A stretch of 64,000 nt of DNA from Natrinema marinum (GTDB taxonomy: Archaea; Halobacteriota; Halobacteria; Halobacteriales; Natrialbaceae), in NCBI RefSeq assembly GCF_024296685.1, contig NZ_CP100763.1:310001-374000 (forward strand), in the 5' to 3' direction. Below are positions 55,801-63,911 of the stretch, one piece after another (position 1 is the first letter of the stretch; each line of letters begins with the position of its first letter). Made by a program: the position numbers and the translations under genes. The notes under the pieces are model-generated. The model saw nothing but the letters and a program-made list of their open reading frames with translations, was not told where the DNA came from and did no database searches.

Positions 55801-56976
55801 TCAGTCGTCGGCCGTTTCGGCGTCTGCATCCTCGCCCAGCACTTCTTCGCGGTGCTCGTCTAACAGCGGCGCGCGACCGCGGGGCTCGGGATTCGTCTCG
55901 CTCATCTTGATCGGGTTGCCCGCGATCTCGACCTTTCGGTCGGCGCCGGGCTGTTCGACGGGGTACAGCATGTCGCGTGCGTGGACGTGCGGGTCGTCGA
56001 AGATCTCTTCGGTGGTCTGGACGGGTGCGGCGGGCACGCGGCCCTCGAGTTTGCCTACGAGTTCGTCGTTGGTCTGCTCGCGGGTCCAGTCGGCGATCTC
56101 CTCGCGCAAGGCGTCACGGTGCTCGAGGCGCTCGGGGGTCGTGGGGTACTCCTCTGCGAGGTCCTCGCGGTCCATTATATCGCAGAGTTCCGCCCAGTGG
56201 TTGTTGTTGAACGCGGCGATGACGGCGTAGCCGTCGTCGGTCTCGAAGGCGTTGTAGGGGAACAGCGTAGGGTGGGAGTTGCCCCGCCGGGTGGGGGCCT
56301 CGCCGGTGTAGGACTGCTGGTAGATGGCGCGCTCGGTGAAGCTGATCATGGAGTCGTACATGCCGGTGTCGACGTACTGGCCCTCGCCGGTCTGTTCGCG
56401 GTGGTTGACGGCGGCGAGGATGCCGATGCAGTTCAGCGTCGCGGTGAAGAGGTCGCCGACGCCGGGACCGGTCTTCGTCGGCGGGCCGTCGGGCTGGCCG
56501 GTGGTCTCCATGACGCCACCCAGGGCCTGCGCGATGAGGTCGAAGGAGGGCTGGCCCTGTCGGTCAGTCTCGCCGGTGCGCGGGTCGCCGAAGCCCCGGA
56601 TCGAGGAGTAGATGAGATCGGGGTTGTGTTCTTTCAGCGTCTCGTAACCGAGGCCGTACTTTTCCATCGTCCCCGCGCGGTAGTTCTCGACGACGATGTC
56701 GGCCTCCTCGACGAGCGAGAGGAAGTCCTCGCGGTCGTCCTCCTCGCGGAAGTTCAGTTCGATGCTCTTCTTGCCGCGATTGACGCTCTGGAAGTAGCCC
56801 CCGTAGGCTTCTTCTTCGGGGTCGTCGACGAACGGCGGGTTCGACCGGATCATGTCGCCGCCCGGTCGCTCGATTTTGACCACGTCCGCGCCCAGGTCCG
56901 CGAGCAACATCGTACAGTACGGCCCGGCGAGCACCTGCGTTAGATCAACGACACGAAGGTTGGAAAGCGCTCCCAT
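55801..56976 (-). CDS. mct: CoA transferase (family III), probable mesaconyl-CoA C1-C4 CoA transferase
   Basis: This 391-residue family III CoA transferase has MGALSNLRVVDLTQVLAGPYC at the start, ADVVKIERPGGDMIR, the catalytic Asp in VNRGKKSIELNF to NPDLIYSSIRGFG, and GGVMETTGQPDGPPTKTGPG. In the methylaspartate cycle of haloarchaea a CoA transferase of this family moves CoA between the C1 and C4 carboxylates of mesaconate. The gene is divergent from the glutamate mutase operon and shares its control region, which supports this role. The start at 56976 is chosen by homology. Confidence 0.88.
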   Translation of the reverse strand: MGALSNLRVVDLTQVLAGPYCTMLLADLGADVVKIERPGGDMIRSNPPFVDDPEEEAYGGYFQSVNRGKKSIELNFREEDDREDFLSLVEEADIVVENYRAGTMEKYGLGYETLKEHNPDLIYSSIRGFGDPRTGETDRQGQPSFDLIAQALGGVMETTGQPDGPPTKTGPGVGDLFTATLNCIGILAAVNHREQTGEGQYVDTGMYDSMISFTERAIYQQSYTGEAPTRRGNSHPTLFPYNAFETDDGYAVIAAFNNNHWAELCDIMDREDLAEEYPTTPERLEHRDALREEIADWTREQTNDELVGKLEGRVPAAPVQTTEEIFDDPHVHARDMLYPVEQPGADRKVEIAGNPIKMSETNPEPRGRAPLLDEHREEVLGEDADAETADD

Positions 56977-56992
56977 AGTCTGTACGCCCACC

Positions 56993-57021
56993 TTACCAAA
57001 CCATTACCAAAACCCTTACCA
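56993..57021. promoter_or_regulatory. Three phased TTACCA direct repeats in the mct/mamA control region
   Basis: TTACCA occurs at 56993-56998, 57004-57009 and 57016-57021, spaced 11 and 12 bases, that is about one helical turn. The repeats lie 17-45 bases before the mct ATG, over its core promoter. They could be an operator bound on one DNA face. Confidence 0.55.
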
Positions 57022-57122
57022 TCGATCATGTAGTTGAGTTCGCCTACCAGGGGACGTGGGAACGCCCGACATAGGGACGCTGCTAGGACGTTTAAGGTGT
57101 ATTATCATGGAAGATCATTAGG

Positions 57123-57129
57123 TTTATAC
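57123..57129 (+). promoter_or_regulatory. TATA box of the mamA operon
   Basis: TTTATAC is centred about 30 nt before the ATG at 57156 and only 15 nt before ATG 57141, so the downstream ATG is the likely start. Two ATCAT copies (57104-57108 and 57114-57118) lie just upstream, 10 bases apart. Confidence 0.6.
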
Positions 57130-57155
57130 CCGAGTCCCTCATGGTTCTGGATACG

Positions 57156-57596
57156 ATGTCCCAAACGGTCGTCCTCGGCGTGATCGGCTCCGATGCCCAC
57201 GTCGTTGGCATCACAATCCTAGAGCAAGCCTTCAGTGCAGCCGGCTTCGATGTCGTCAACCTCGGCGTCCAGACCTCCCAAGAGGAGTTCGCCGAGGCCG
57301 CGGTAGCCCACGACGCCGAGGCTGTACTGGTCTCGTCGCTCTACGGACACGCCGAGCAGGACTGCCAGGGATTCCACAGCGTCCTCGAGGACGCTGGCGT
57401 CGACGCGGTCAGCTACATCGGCGGCAACCTCGCCGTCGGACAAGACGACTTCGAGCAGACCCGGAAGACGTTCCGGGAGCTCGGGTTCGACCGCGTGTTC
57501 GACTCCGAGACGGATCCCGAGGACGCGATTGCCACACTCCGCGAAGACCTCCAGCTCAAGCCACCGGAGTCCGAGCGGGCAACTATCAGTTCTTAG
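57156..57596 (+). CDS. mamA: Methylaspartate mutase S (sigma) subunit
   Basis: The 146-residue protein is the B12-binding subunit of glutamate mutase: SDAHVVG is the DxHxxG motif whose His coordinates cobalt, followed by ILEQAFSAAGFDVVNLGVQTS and SLYGHAEQDC. With the E subunit, it converts L-glutamate to L-threo-3-methylaspartate using adenosylcobalamin. The start at 57156 is based on the TATA position and fits family length; ATG 57141 is the alternative. The catalytic subunit follows after 8 bases. Confidence 0.92.
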   Translation: MSQTVVLGVIGSDAHVVGITILEQAFSAAGFDVVNLGVQTSQEEFAEAAVAHDAEAVLVSSLYGHAEQDCQGFHSVLEDAGVDAVSYIGGNLAVGQDDFEQTRKTFRELGFDRVFDSETDPEDAIATLREDLQLKPPESERATISS

Positions 57597-57604
57597 ATGT
57601 CTAG

Positions 57605-59038
57605 ATGATACGAGACGAACGCATTCCATCCGACGAGCTACAGCGTATCGACGAGGAGATCCGGTCGAACTGGCCAACGGGGGCAGACGTCGACTTCGAG
57701 GAAGCCATCGAGTACCACGAATCGCTACCGGACCACAAGCAGTTCGCCGACGTCCTCGAGTCGGCCGACAAACCGCTGCTCCAGCCGCGGGCCGGCGTCC
57801 CTCGACTCGACGACCAGATCGAACTTCTCCAGTACCTCCATCGGGAAGGGCAGGCGGACCTGCTTCCGACGACGATCGACTCGTACACGCGTGACAACGA
57901 GTACGAGAAGGCCCAGCAGGGTCTGGAGAAGGCCCGCGAGACGGGCGACGACACGTTGAACGGCTTCCCCGCCGTCAACCACGGCGTCGACGGCTGCCGG
58001 AAGCTGATCGACGCGGTCGACGCGCCGATCGAGGTTCGCCACGGGACGCCGGACGCCCGGTTGCTCGCGGCGATCACCTTCGCCGGCGGCTTCCAGAGCT
58101 TCGAGGGCGGGCCGATCTCCTACAACATCCCGTACACGAAGCGCCACGGCTTAGAGGAGACCATCGAGCGATGGCAGTTCGTCGACCGGCTGGCCGGCGC
58201 GTACACGGAACGCGGCATCCGGATCAACCGCGAGCCGTTCGGTCCCCTCACGGGGACGCTCGTCCCACCGTCGATCGCCATCGCGATCATGCTGGTCGAG
58301 GGCAAGCTCGCCGCCACGCAGGGCGTGCGCTCGATCACGCTCGGCTACGGGCAGGTCGGTAACGTCGTCCAGGACGTGGCCGCCCTGAACGCCCTCAAAA
58401 AGCTGGGCAACGAGTACCTCCCCGACGAGGTCGTCGTCACCACCGTCTTCCACGAGTGGATGGGCGGCTTCCCGCCGGACGAGGCCCGCGCCAACGGCGT
58501 CATCAGCCTCGGCGGCATGACCGCCGCCATCGCGAAGCCGGACAAGGTCATCACCAAGTCGCCCCAGGAGTTCCAGGGGGTTCCGACCAAGGAAGCCAAC
58601 GCCTCGGGCCTGCGCACCACGCGGCAGGTCATCGACATGGCGATCGAGCAGAAGATCGACATCGACGGCATCGAGGAGGAACAGGACTTAATCGAGCGCG
58701 AGACCCGGTGTCTAATGGACACCATCTTCGACCACGGCGACGGCGACGTCGTTCAGGGGACGCTCAAGGCGTTCGACTCCGGGGCGCTCGACGTGCCCTT
58801 TGCGCCCAGCGACAGTGCGCGGGGAGCCGTCCTCCCGGCCCGCGACGACGACGGTCGCGTCCGCATCTTCGAGTGGGCCGACCTCGAGATGGACGACGAC
58901 ATCAAGGAGATTCACAAGGCTCGACTCTCGCAGCGCGCCGACACCGAAGGCCGCGACCAGTCGTTCCGAATGGTCGCGGACGACGTCGACGCTATCAGCG
59001 ATGGAAAGCTCATCGGCCGACCGCAGGGTGACGTCTAA
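57605..59038 (+). CDS. mamB: Methylaspartate mutase E (epsilon) subunit
   Basis: This 477-residue TIM-barrel subunit of glutamate mutase carries many barrel-like repeats (AAITFAGGFQSFEGGPISYN, FGPLTGTLVPPSIAIAI, EWMGGFPPDEARANGVIS, TKEANASGLRTTRQ). It binds adenosylcobalamin between itself and the S subunit and carries out the radical rearrangement of glutamate. Length is normal for the family. It follows mamA by 8 bases and precedes mal by one base. Confidence 0.95.
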   Translation: MIRDERIPSDELQRIDEEIRSNWPTGADVDFEEAIEYHESLPDHKQFADVLESADKPLLQPRAGVPRLDDQIELLQYLHREGQADLLPTTIDSYTRDNEYEKAQQGLEKARETGDDTLNGFPAVNHGVDGCRKLIDAVDAPIEVRHGTPDARLLAAITFAGGFQSFEGGPISYNIPYTKRHGLEETIERWQFVDRLAGAYTERGIRINREPFGPLTGTLVPPSIAIAIMLVEGKLAATQGVRSITLGYGQVGNVVQDVAALNALKKLGNEYLPDEVVVTTVFHEWMGGFPPDEARANGVISLGGMTAAIAKPDKVITKSPQEFQGVPTKEANASGLRTTRQVIDMAIEQKIDIDGIEEEQDLIERETRCLMDTIFDHGDGDVVQGTLKAFDSGALDVPFAPSDSARGAVLPARDDDGRVRIFEWADLEMDDDIKEIHKARLSQRADTEGRDQSFRMVADDVDAISDGKLIGRPQGDV

Positions 59039-59039
59039 T

Positions 59040-60317
59040 ATGGAAATCACAGGAGTGTACGCGACGCCCGGCTACTCCGGGTTCTTCTTCGACGACCAGC
59101 GCGCAATCAAGCAAGGAGCAACGCAGGACGGCTTCACCTACGAGGGCGAGCCCGTCACCGACGGCTTCGACGAGATTCGACAGGCCGGCGAAACGATCAT
59201 CGTCGATATCGAACTCGCCGACGGCACCGTGGTGCGGGGCGACTGCGCCGCGGTCCAGTACTCCGGTGCCGGCGGCCGCGACCCGCTCTTTCAGGCTGAG
59301 GAGTACGCCCCAGTCATCGAGGGTCCCGTCGCCGACGAACTCGAGGGACGGGACGCCACCGACTTCCTCGACAACGCCGAGTTGCTCGAGGAGCTGGAAG
59401 TCGAGGGCGACCGGCTCCACACGGCGATCCGCTACGGCGTCTCCCAGGCGCTGCTCGCCGCGGCCGCCGAGGCCGAGAACACGACGCAGACGGACATCGT
59501 CGCCGACGCGCTCGGCACCGAGCCCGCGACGGAGCCGGTGCCGGTCTTCGGACAGTCCGGCGACGACCGCTACAACAACACCGAGAAGATGTTCGTCAAG
59601 GGCGTCCCCGTCCTCCCCCACGCGCTGATCAACAGCGTCGAGAAGATCGGCGAGGACGGCGAGGTCCTGCTCGAGTACGTCGAGTGGTTAGTCGAGCGTT
59701 CGCAGGAACTGGGTCCCGAGGGGTACGAGCCCCGCTTCCACATCGACGTTTACGGGATGATCGGCGAGATCTTCGGCGCGCCCTACGACCGCGAGGAGGT
59801 CGTCGACTACTTCGCCGCGCTCGAGGAGGCCGCCGCACCGTTCCCGATCCAGATCGAGGGGCCGATGGACGTGGGCAACCGCGCCGACCAGATCGACGCG
59901 ATGGTCGAACTCCGCGAGGGGCTGGCCGACGCCGGCGTCGGCGTCGACATCGTGGCCGACGAGTGGTGTAACACCTTCGAGGACGTGCAGGCGTTCGTCG
60001 ACGCCGGGGCCGCGGACCTCGTGCAGGTCAAGACGCCCGACCTCGGCGGGATCCACCGCAGCGGACAGGCGGTCCGCTACTGCGAGGGGACCGAGACCCG
60101 CGCCTACCTTGGCGGCACCTGCAACGAGACGGAAACCTCCGCGCGTGCCTGCGCCCACGTCGCGCTCGCGACGGACGCCGCGCAGGTGCTCGCAAAGCCC
60201 GGGATGGGCTTCGACGAGGGCTACATGATCGTCGAAAACGAGATGCGACGAACGATCGCCCGACGAGAACGAGAACAGTTAACGGCCGATACCGACGAGG
60301 TGACAGCAGATGACTGA
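59040..60317 (+). CDS. mal: Methylaspartate ammonia-lyase
   Basis: This 425-residue enolase-superfamily enzyme has the catalytic His in PRFHIDVYGMIG, the metal-binding Asp/Glu residues in IQIEGPMDVGNRADQID and IVADEWCNTFED, and the catalytic Lys in VQVKTPDLGGIH. It removes ammonia from 3-methylaspartate to give mesaconate. Its ATG lies one base after the mamB stop, and its 3' end overlaps mch by eight bases. Confidence 0.96.
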   Translation: MEITGVYATPGYSGFFFDDQRAIKQGATQDGFTYEGEPVTDGFDEIRQAGETIIVDIELADGTVVRGDCAAVQYSGAGGRDPLFQAEEYAPVIEGPVADELEGRDATDFLDNAELLEELEVEGDRLHTAIRYGVSQALLAAAAEAENTTQTDIVADALGTEPATEPVPVFGQSGDDRYNNTEKMFVKGVPVLPHALINSVEKIGEDGEVLLEYVEWLVERSQELGPEGYEPRFHIDVYGMIGEIFGAPYDREEVVDYFAALEEAAAPFPIQIEGPMDVGNRADQIDAMVELREGLADAGVGVDIVADEWCNTFEDVQAFVDAGAADLVQVKTPDLGGIHRSGQAVRYCEGTETRAYLGGTCNETETSARACAHVALATDAAQVLAKPGMGFDEGYMIVENEMRRTIARREREQLTADTDEVTADD

Positions 60318-61374
60318 CTGGACCGATCCCGACACGTTCGCACAGGCGCTCGAGCAGGTCGAGACCAAAGAGAAGGGGAACTGCTTCGAGGACTTCGAAG
60401 AAGGGGACGTGATCGAACACGACCCCGGCCTCACGCTCACGCAGTTCGGTAACGAGGGCTGGATGAGCCAGACGCTCAACCACGACCCCGCCTACTGGCG
60501 AGCCGACGCCGCCGAGGAACGCGGCTTCGACGAGCCGCCGGTCCACCCTGATTATCTGACCGCCGCGACGCTCGGTATCACCGTCGAGGACCTCAGTGAG
60601 AAGGGCGGCTACTTCCTCGGTCGCACCGACGTGCGATTCCCCACTTCGCCGGTCTACACCGGCACCGAACTCCACGTCGAGAGCGAGGTCGTCAACTGCG
60701 CCACCTCGAGTTCCCGACCCGAGTACGGCATCGTTTCCTGGCGCACCCGCGGCAAAGACGCCGAGACCGGCGACGTGCTCTGTTCGTACGAGCGCACGAA
60801 CATGATTCCCCGCCGCGAGCCCGTCGCGACCGACGGGAGCGGCGCCGCGGCGGCCGAAGACGACGAGGACGGCCCCGAACTCCCCGAGGAGTTCGTCGCT
60901 CCTGAGGGAGGGTATTTCGAGGACTTCGTCGAGGCTCTCGAAGCGGCCGACGACGAGAACGCCGCCGTCGCCTACCGCCACGAGCGCGGCCGTACGCAAG
61001 ACGACGTGACCGTCGCCTCGCTGCCGCTCGCGACGCTGAACACGGCCAAACAGCACCACAACGTCGACGTGATGAGCGACTCCCCGTCGGGAAGTATCGT
61101 CACCTACGGCGACGTGACCCGGTCGACGGCGCTCGGCCACGCCCGCTCGGACGAGGAGACCTGGCGCGAGGTCGGCTTCGACGACGAGTCGTTCCACACG
61201 TTCGTCGCCGTCGGCGACACCGTCTACGCCTTCACGCGCGTCATCGAGGCCGACGACGACGCCTCGAGCGACGAGGCGGGCACCGTCACCTTCGAACACA
61301 TTGCGTTCAACCAGGACGACGAACCCGTCTACTCGGGGACGCGGACCGCCGAGATTCGAAAGCGTTCTAACTAA
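60310..61374 (+). CDS. mch: Mesaconyl-CoA hydratase (MaoC-like double hot-dog)
   Basis: The 354-residue protein is made of two MaoC-like hot-dog domains. The first runs from about residue 15 (FEDFEEGDVIEHDPGLTLTQ) to 165. The second begins at about 195 (GGYFEDFVEALEAADDENA) and includes HHNVDVMSDSPSGSIVTYGD. It hydrates mesaconyl-C1-CoA to beta-methylmalyl-CoA. Active-site Asp/His cannot be pinned with certainty; context within the mam-mal cluster gives the call. Confidence 0.92.
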   Translation: MTDWTDPDTFAQALEQVETKEKGNCFEDFEEGDVIEHDPGLTLTQFGNEGWMSQTLNHDPAYWRADAAEERGFDEPPVHPDYLTAATLGITVEDLSEKGGYFLGRTDVRFPTSPVYTGTELHVESEVVNCATSSSRPEYGIVSWRTRGKDAETGDVLCSYERTNMIPRREPVATDGSGAAAAEDDEDGPELPEEFVAPEGGYFEDFVEALEAADDENAAVAYRHERGRTQDDVTVASLPLATLNTAKQHHNVDVMSDSPSGSIVTYGDVTRSTALGHARSDEETWREVGFDDESFHTFVAVGDTVYAFTRVIEADDDASSDEAGTVTFEHIAFNQDDEPVYSGTRTAEIRKRSN

Positions 61375-61416
61375 CACGATCGATTATCACAAACGACCGC
61401 AGACAATCACGAATCC

Positions 61417-62460
61417 ATGACTGACGACATCCGACTCTGCCGCACGTTCCAGACCGCACCGGCCGGCGTTCCGAAAGACGACTCCGCGAAGTACCTCGTC
61501 TCCGCGCTCGAGGCCGAGGGCTTCCAGGCCCCCGACTGGCTCGTCCCCGACATGGAAGACGGGACAGCGCCGAACATGAAAGCCGAGGGCCTCGAGAACA
61601 CCATCGAGAAGGTTCCCGAGTACGACTTCCCCGGCGAGATCTGGCCCCGCGTCGAGTGGAGCTACGAGGACGAGGAGTACTGCGAGAAGGGTCGCGACCA
61701 GATCGACCGGCTCGTCGCCGAGATCGGCGACGAGATCGACGGCGTCGTCGTCCCCAAAGTCGGCCGCCTCGAGGACGTCGAGCGCGCCGCGGAAGTCGTC
61801 GCCGAGGCCGAAGCCGAGCACGGCTACGAGGACGGCTCGATCGGTCTCTCGATCATCATCGAGACCGGCCGCGCCCGCTCCGATCTCCGCGAAATCTCCA
61901 AGTTCGGCGAGGACTCCCGGCTCACCGCGCTCATCTTCGGCCCCGTCGACTACGCCGCCGAACTCGGCGGCCGCGACCTCGGTGACGGGATGCCCCGCTG
62001 GGACGGCCTGCTCGAGGCCCTCTCGAACGAGGCCAGCGCCGCCGGCCTGCTCTCGATCGGCGGCCCCTTCGACGACCTGTTCAAGGAGCGCGCCGGCCTG
62101 ACCTACTACAACGCCGACGAGTACGCGGATCAGGTCGAACACGAAGCGCAACTGGGGCTCGACGGCTCCTGGTCGCTGTACCCCAAACAGACCATCCAGG
62201 CCAACACCGTCCACATGCCCACCCCCGAGGAGCTCGAGCGCGACGTGAGCAAGATCGAGCGCTTCAACGAGGCCAAACGCGAGGGCACCGGTGCGGTCAC
62301 GCTCGACGGCCAGATGGTCGACGAGGCCACGTTCAAGAACTTCAAGAACACGGTCCAACAGGTCCGCGCCATCGACGAGATGCGTCCCGACCAGACCGAG
62401 GAGTACTACGACGCCGACCTGCTGACGCGCGCCCGCGAACTCGAGCTCTCCTACAACTGA
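61417..62460 (+). CDS. citE: Beta-methylmalyl-CoA lyase (CitE-like)
   Basis: This 347-residue HpcH/HpaI aldolase-type enzyme carries the CitE-like motifs LVPDMEDGTAPNMKAEG, GVVVPKVGRLEDVERAA and IIIETGRARSDLREI, with metal-binding Glu/Asp in FGPVDYAAELGGRD. It would cleave beta-methylmalyl-CoA to propionyl-CoA and glyoxylate, the last step in this cluster. Malyl-CoA lyase activity is also possible. It follows mch after 42 bases and ends the cluster. Confidence 0.92.
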   Translation: MTDDIRLCRTFQTAPAGVPKDDSAKYLVSALEAEGFQAPDWLVPDMEDGTAPNMKAEGLENTIEKVPEYDFPGEIWPRVEWSYEDEEYCEKGRDQIDRLVAEIGDEIDGVVVPKVGRLEDVERAAEVVAEAEAEHGYEDGSIGLSIIIETGRARSDLREISKFGEDSRLTALIFGPVDYAAELGGRDLGDGMPRWDGLLEALSNEASAAGLLSIGGPFDDLFKERAGLTYYNADEYADQVEHEAQLGLDGSWSLYPKQTIQANTVHMPTPEELERDVSKIERFNEAKREGTGAVTLDGQMVDEATFKNFKNTVQQVRAIDEMRPDQTEEYYDADLLTRARELELSYN

Positions 62461-62912
62461 GATCGCCGACGCTCTCGAATCGTCGAGTGAACGATTTTTA
62501 ATTCCGTCGACGCAACCGTCCAGCGGGCCGCATTGCGATTTCCGTCGGCGCGAGGTCGGGGTACCACTGCGGAGGCGCGCGCTGTGTCACGACGAGCGAC
62601 CAGCGAGTCGTGACTCGACGCTGTGCGAGGGATGAGCGAGCGGAGCGAGCGAATCGGTTGGGGAGGACGTGGAAATTCCCTGTTGCCACGATAGCAGGAC
62701 GAAACCCCCTTCTCGGTGCTCTCAGTTCAAGAATTGCATTCTCGAGGCCACGGTAGCGTACTCGAGAGGTCTCCCCCCTCTCGTTCGTTGGCGAAAACCG
62801 GTGGGGATGGGATTTGAACCACGCCCAGACGTGCTCGCTTCGCTGCGCGCGACTGGTCTGATTCAAATCCCATCGACCTCGCTGTCGCTCACGGTATTGT
62901 TCGCGACAGCAA
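62461..62912. other. Intergenic region with tRNA-Ser 3'-end duplicate
   Basis: These 452 bases between citE and tRNA-Ser hold no gene with haloarchaeal codon usage. It contains a 22-base copy of the tRNA-Ser 3' end (62799-62820) and an inverted copy of part of it (62862-62874). Short frames reading GMGFEP come from the tRNA T-arm and are not genes. Confidence 0.55.
62799..62820. repeat. 22-nt duplicate of the tRNA-Ser 3' end (att-like)
   Basis: The sequence beginning CGGTGGGGATGG and ending GAACC matches exactly 62913-62934, the 3' end of tRNA-Ser, in the same orientation 114 bases away. A 13-base inverted match (62862-62874 against 62806-62818) lies between. Partial tRNA 3' ends are the usual scars of integrase-mediated insertion at tRNA genes. 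Confidence 0.65.
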
Positions 62913-62996
62913 CGGTGGGGATGGGATTTGAACCCATGAGGCTTGACAGCCACCTGCTCTCAAGGCAGGCGCGTTAGGCCGCTCTGCCACCCCACC
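62913..62996 (-). tRNA. tRNA-Ser (anticodon UGA)
   Basis: The minus strand forms a class II tRNA: acceptor GGTGGGG/CCCCACC, anticodon stem CCTGC/GCAGG with loop CTTGAGA (anticodon TGA), a long variable arm (TGGCTGTCAAGCCTC) and T-arm ATGGG-TTCAAAT-CCCAT. The discriminator is G, as in archaeal tRNA-Ser. CCA is not encoded, and there is no intron. Confidence 0.95.
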
Positions 62997-63037
62997 TCAC
63001 CCTCCGCTTCTCCACACGTTCAAAAAGGGTTGTCGGT

Positions 63038-63778
63038 CTATTCGCGCTCGAGCCCGCCGCCCTCCCCGACCCGCAGTCCGAGTTCGTCCACGAACGCCGC
63101 CGTCGCCTCGGCTCCCGGTCGGCCGGCGGCCCGGCGGGCCTCGAGTCCCACGACGGTCGCCCGTAGCCCGGCCGGCGTCGCCACGGTCGGCAGCATCGGC
63201 GCAAACCCGACGGCGAGCCCCGCATCGGCCCCACGGCGGGCCAGCGTGGACAGTTCCGGCGTCGCGTACGCACTCTCGAAGTCGATCGGTTCGGAAAAGC
63301 CCGCGAAGTAGGTCCGGCCCTCGTCCGCGGGGCCGAGCACCACGTCGTGCCGGCGGAGCGACATCGCCGCGCCGTCGATCTCCGTCCGGGCGACCAGCGG
63401 GGCCGTCGGCTCGAGCACGCCCACGCTCTGGGCACCCTCCCGCTCGAGCAGGTGCGTGACGGTGTTTCCGATCCGTGCCGAGCGGCTCGAGCCGACCTGG
63501 CGCTCGAATCGCACGTCGGCGTCCTCGCCGAGCGCGCCGAGAGCGAGCGATCGGACCTCGGCCTCGGGGTCGCCGTCCGCGTACGCCGCGGGCAGCGTCT
63601 CGGCATCACGGTAGTTGAGCAGGAGGTCGCCGCCGCTCGATGCGACGGCCCAGAGGACGTCGGCGACGGCGGCCTCGTACAGCGAGACGGCCTCGGCGTC
63701 GGACAGCGGCGTCTCCTCGACGAGCGAGGGAAGGACGAGCCCCTCCTGTGGCGGGTCGAGCGGAACGACGACGATCAT
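63038..63778 (-). CDS. CofC/DUF2064-like protein
   Basis: This 246-residue protein begins MIVVVPLDPPQEGLVLPSLV and has an alpha/beta arrangement resembling the DUF2064 / CofC-like nucleotidyltransferase-type glycosyltransferase fold, with SVGVLEPTAPLVARTEIDGA in the middle. The classical metal-binding DxD is not clear, so activity is uncertain. The C-terminal third is Ala/Gly-rich. The ATG at 63778 is chosen; the upstream frame would cross the divergent promoter. Confidence 0.55.
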   Translation of the reverse strand: MIVVVPLDPPQEGLVLPSLVEETPLSDAEAVSLYEAAVADVLWAVASSGGDLLLNYRDAETLPAAYADGDPEAEVRSLALGALGEDADVRFERQVGSSRSARIGNTVTHLLEREGAQSVGVLEPTAPLVARTEIDGAAMSLRRHDVVLGPADEGRTYFAGFSEPIDFESAYATPELSTLARRGADAGLAVGFAPMLPTVATPAGLRATVVGLEARRAAGRPGAEATAAFVDELGLRVGEGGGLERE

Positions 63779-63881
63779 GCTGCCCACTCGGGGCGCGCGC
63801 TTCTTGAACGCGGCGCTTCCGGGGATCGATGGCCGGGATCGCGACGAGCGGACGCGGAGATGAGGGACGAAATGACGATGA

Positions 63882-63889
63882 ATTATAAT
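63882..63889 (+). promoter_or_regulatory. TATA box for the terminal gene
   Basis: ATTATAAT is centred 26 nt before the ATG at 63912, fixing a leaderless start for the gene that runs off the window. Confidence 0.65.
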
Positions 63890-63911
63890 GGAGTAGCGTC
63901 TCAGAGGCGGT

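Noticed and set aside
62669..62977. A 102-codon frame containing GMGFEP repeats
   Set aside because: The repeats come from the T-arm of tRNA-Ser and its duplicate; the frame runs into the tRNA gene.
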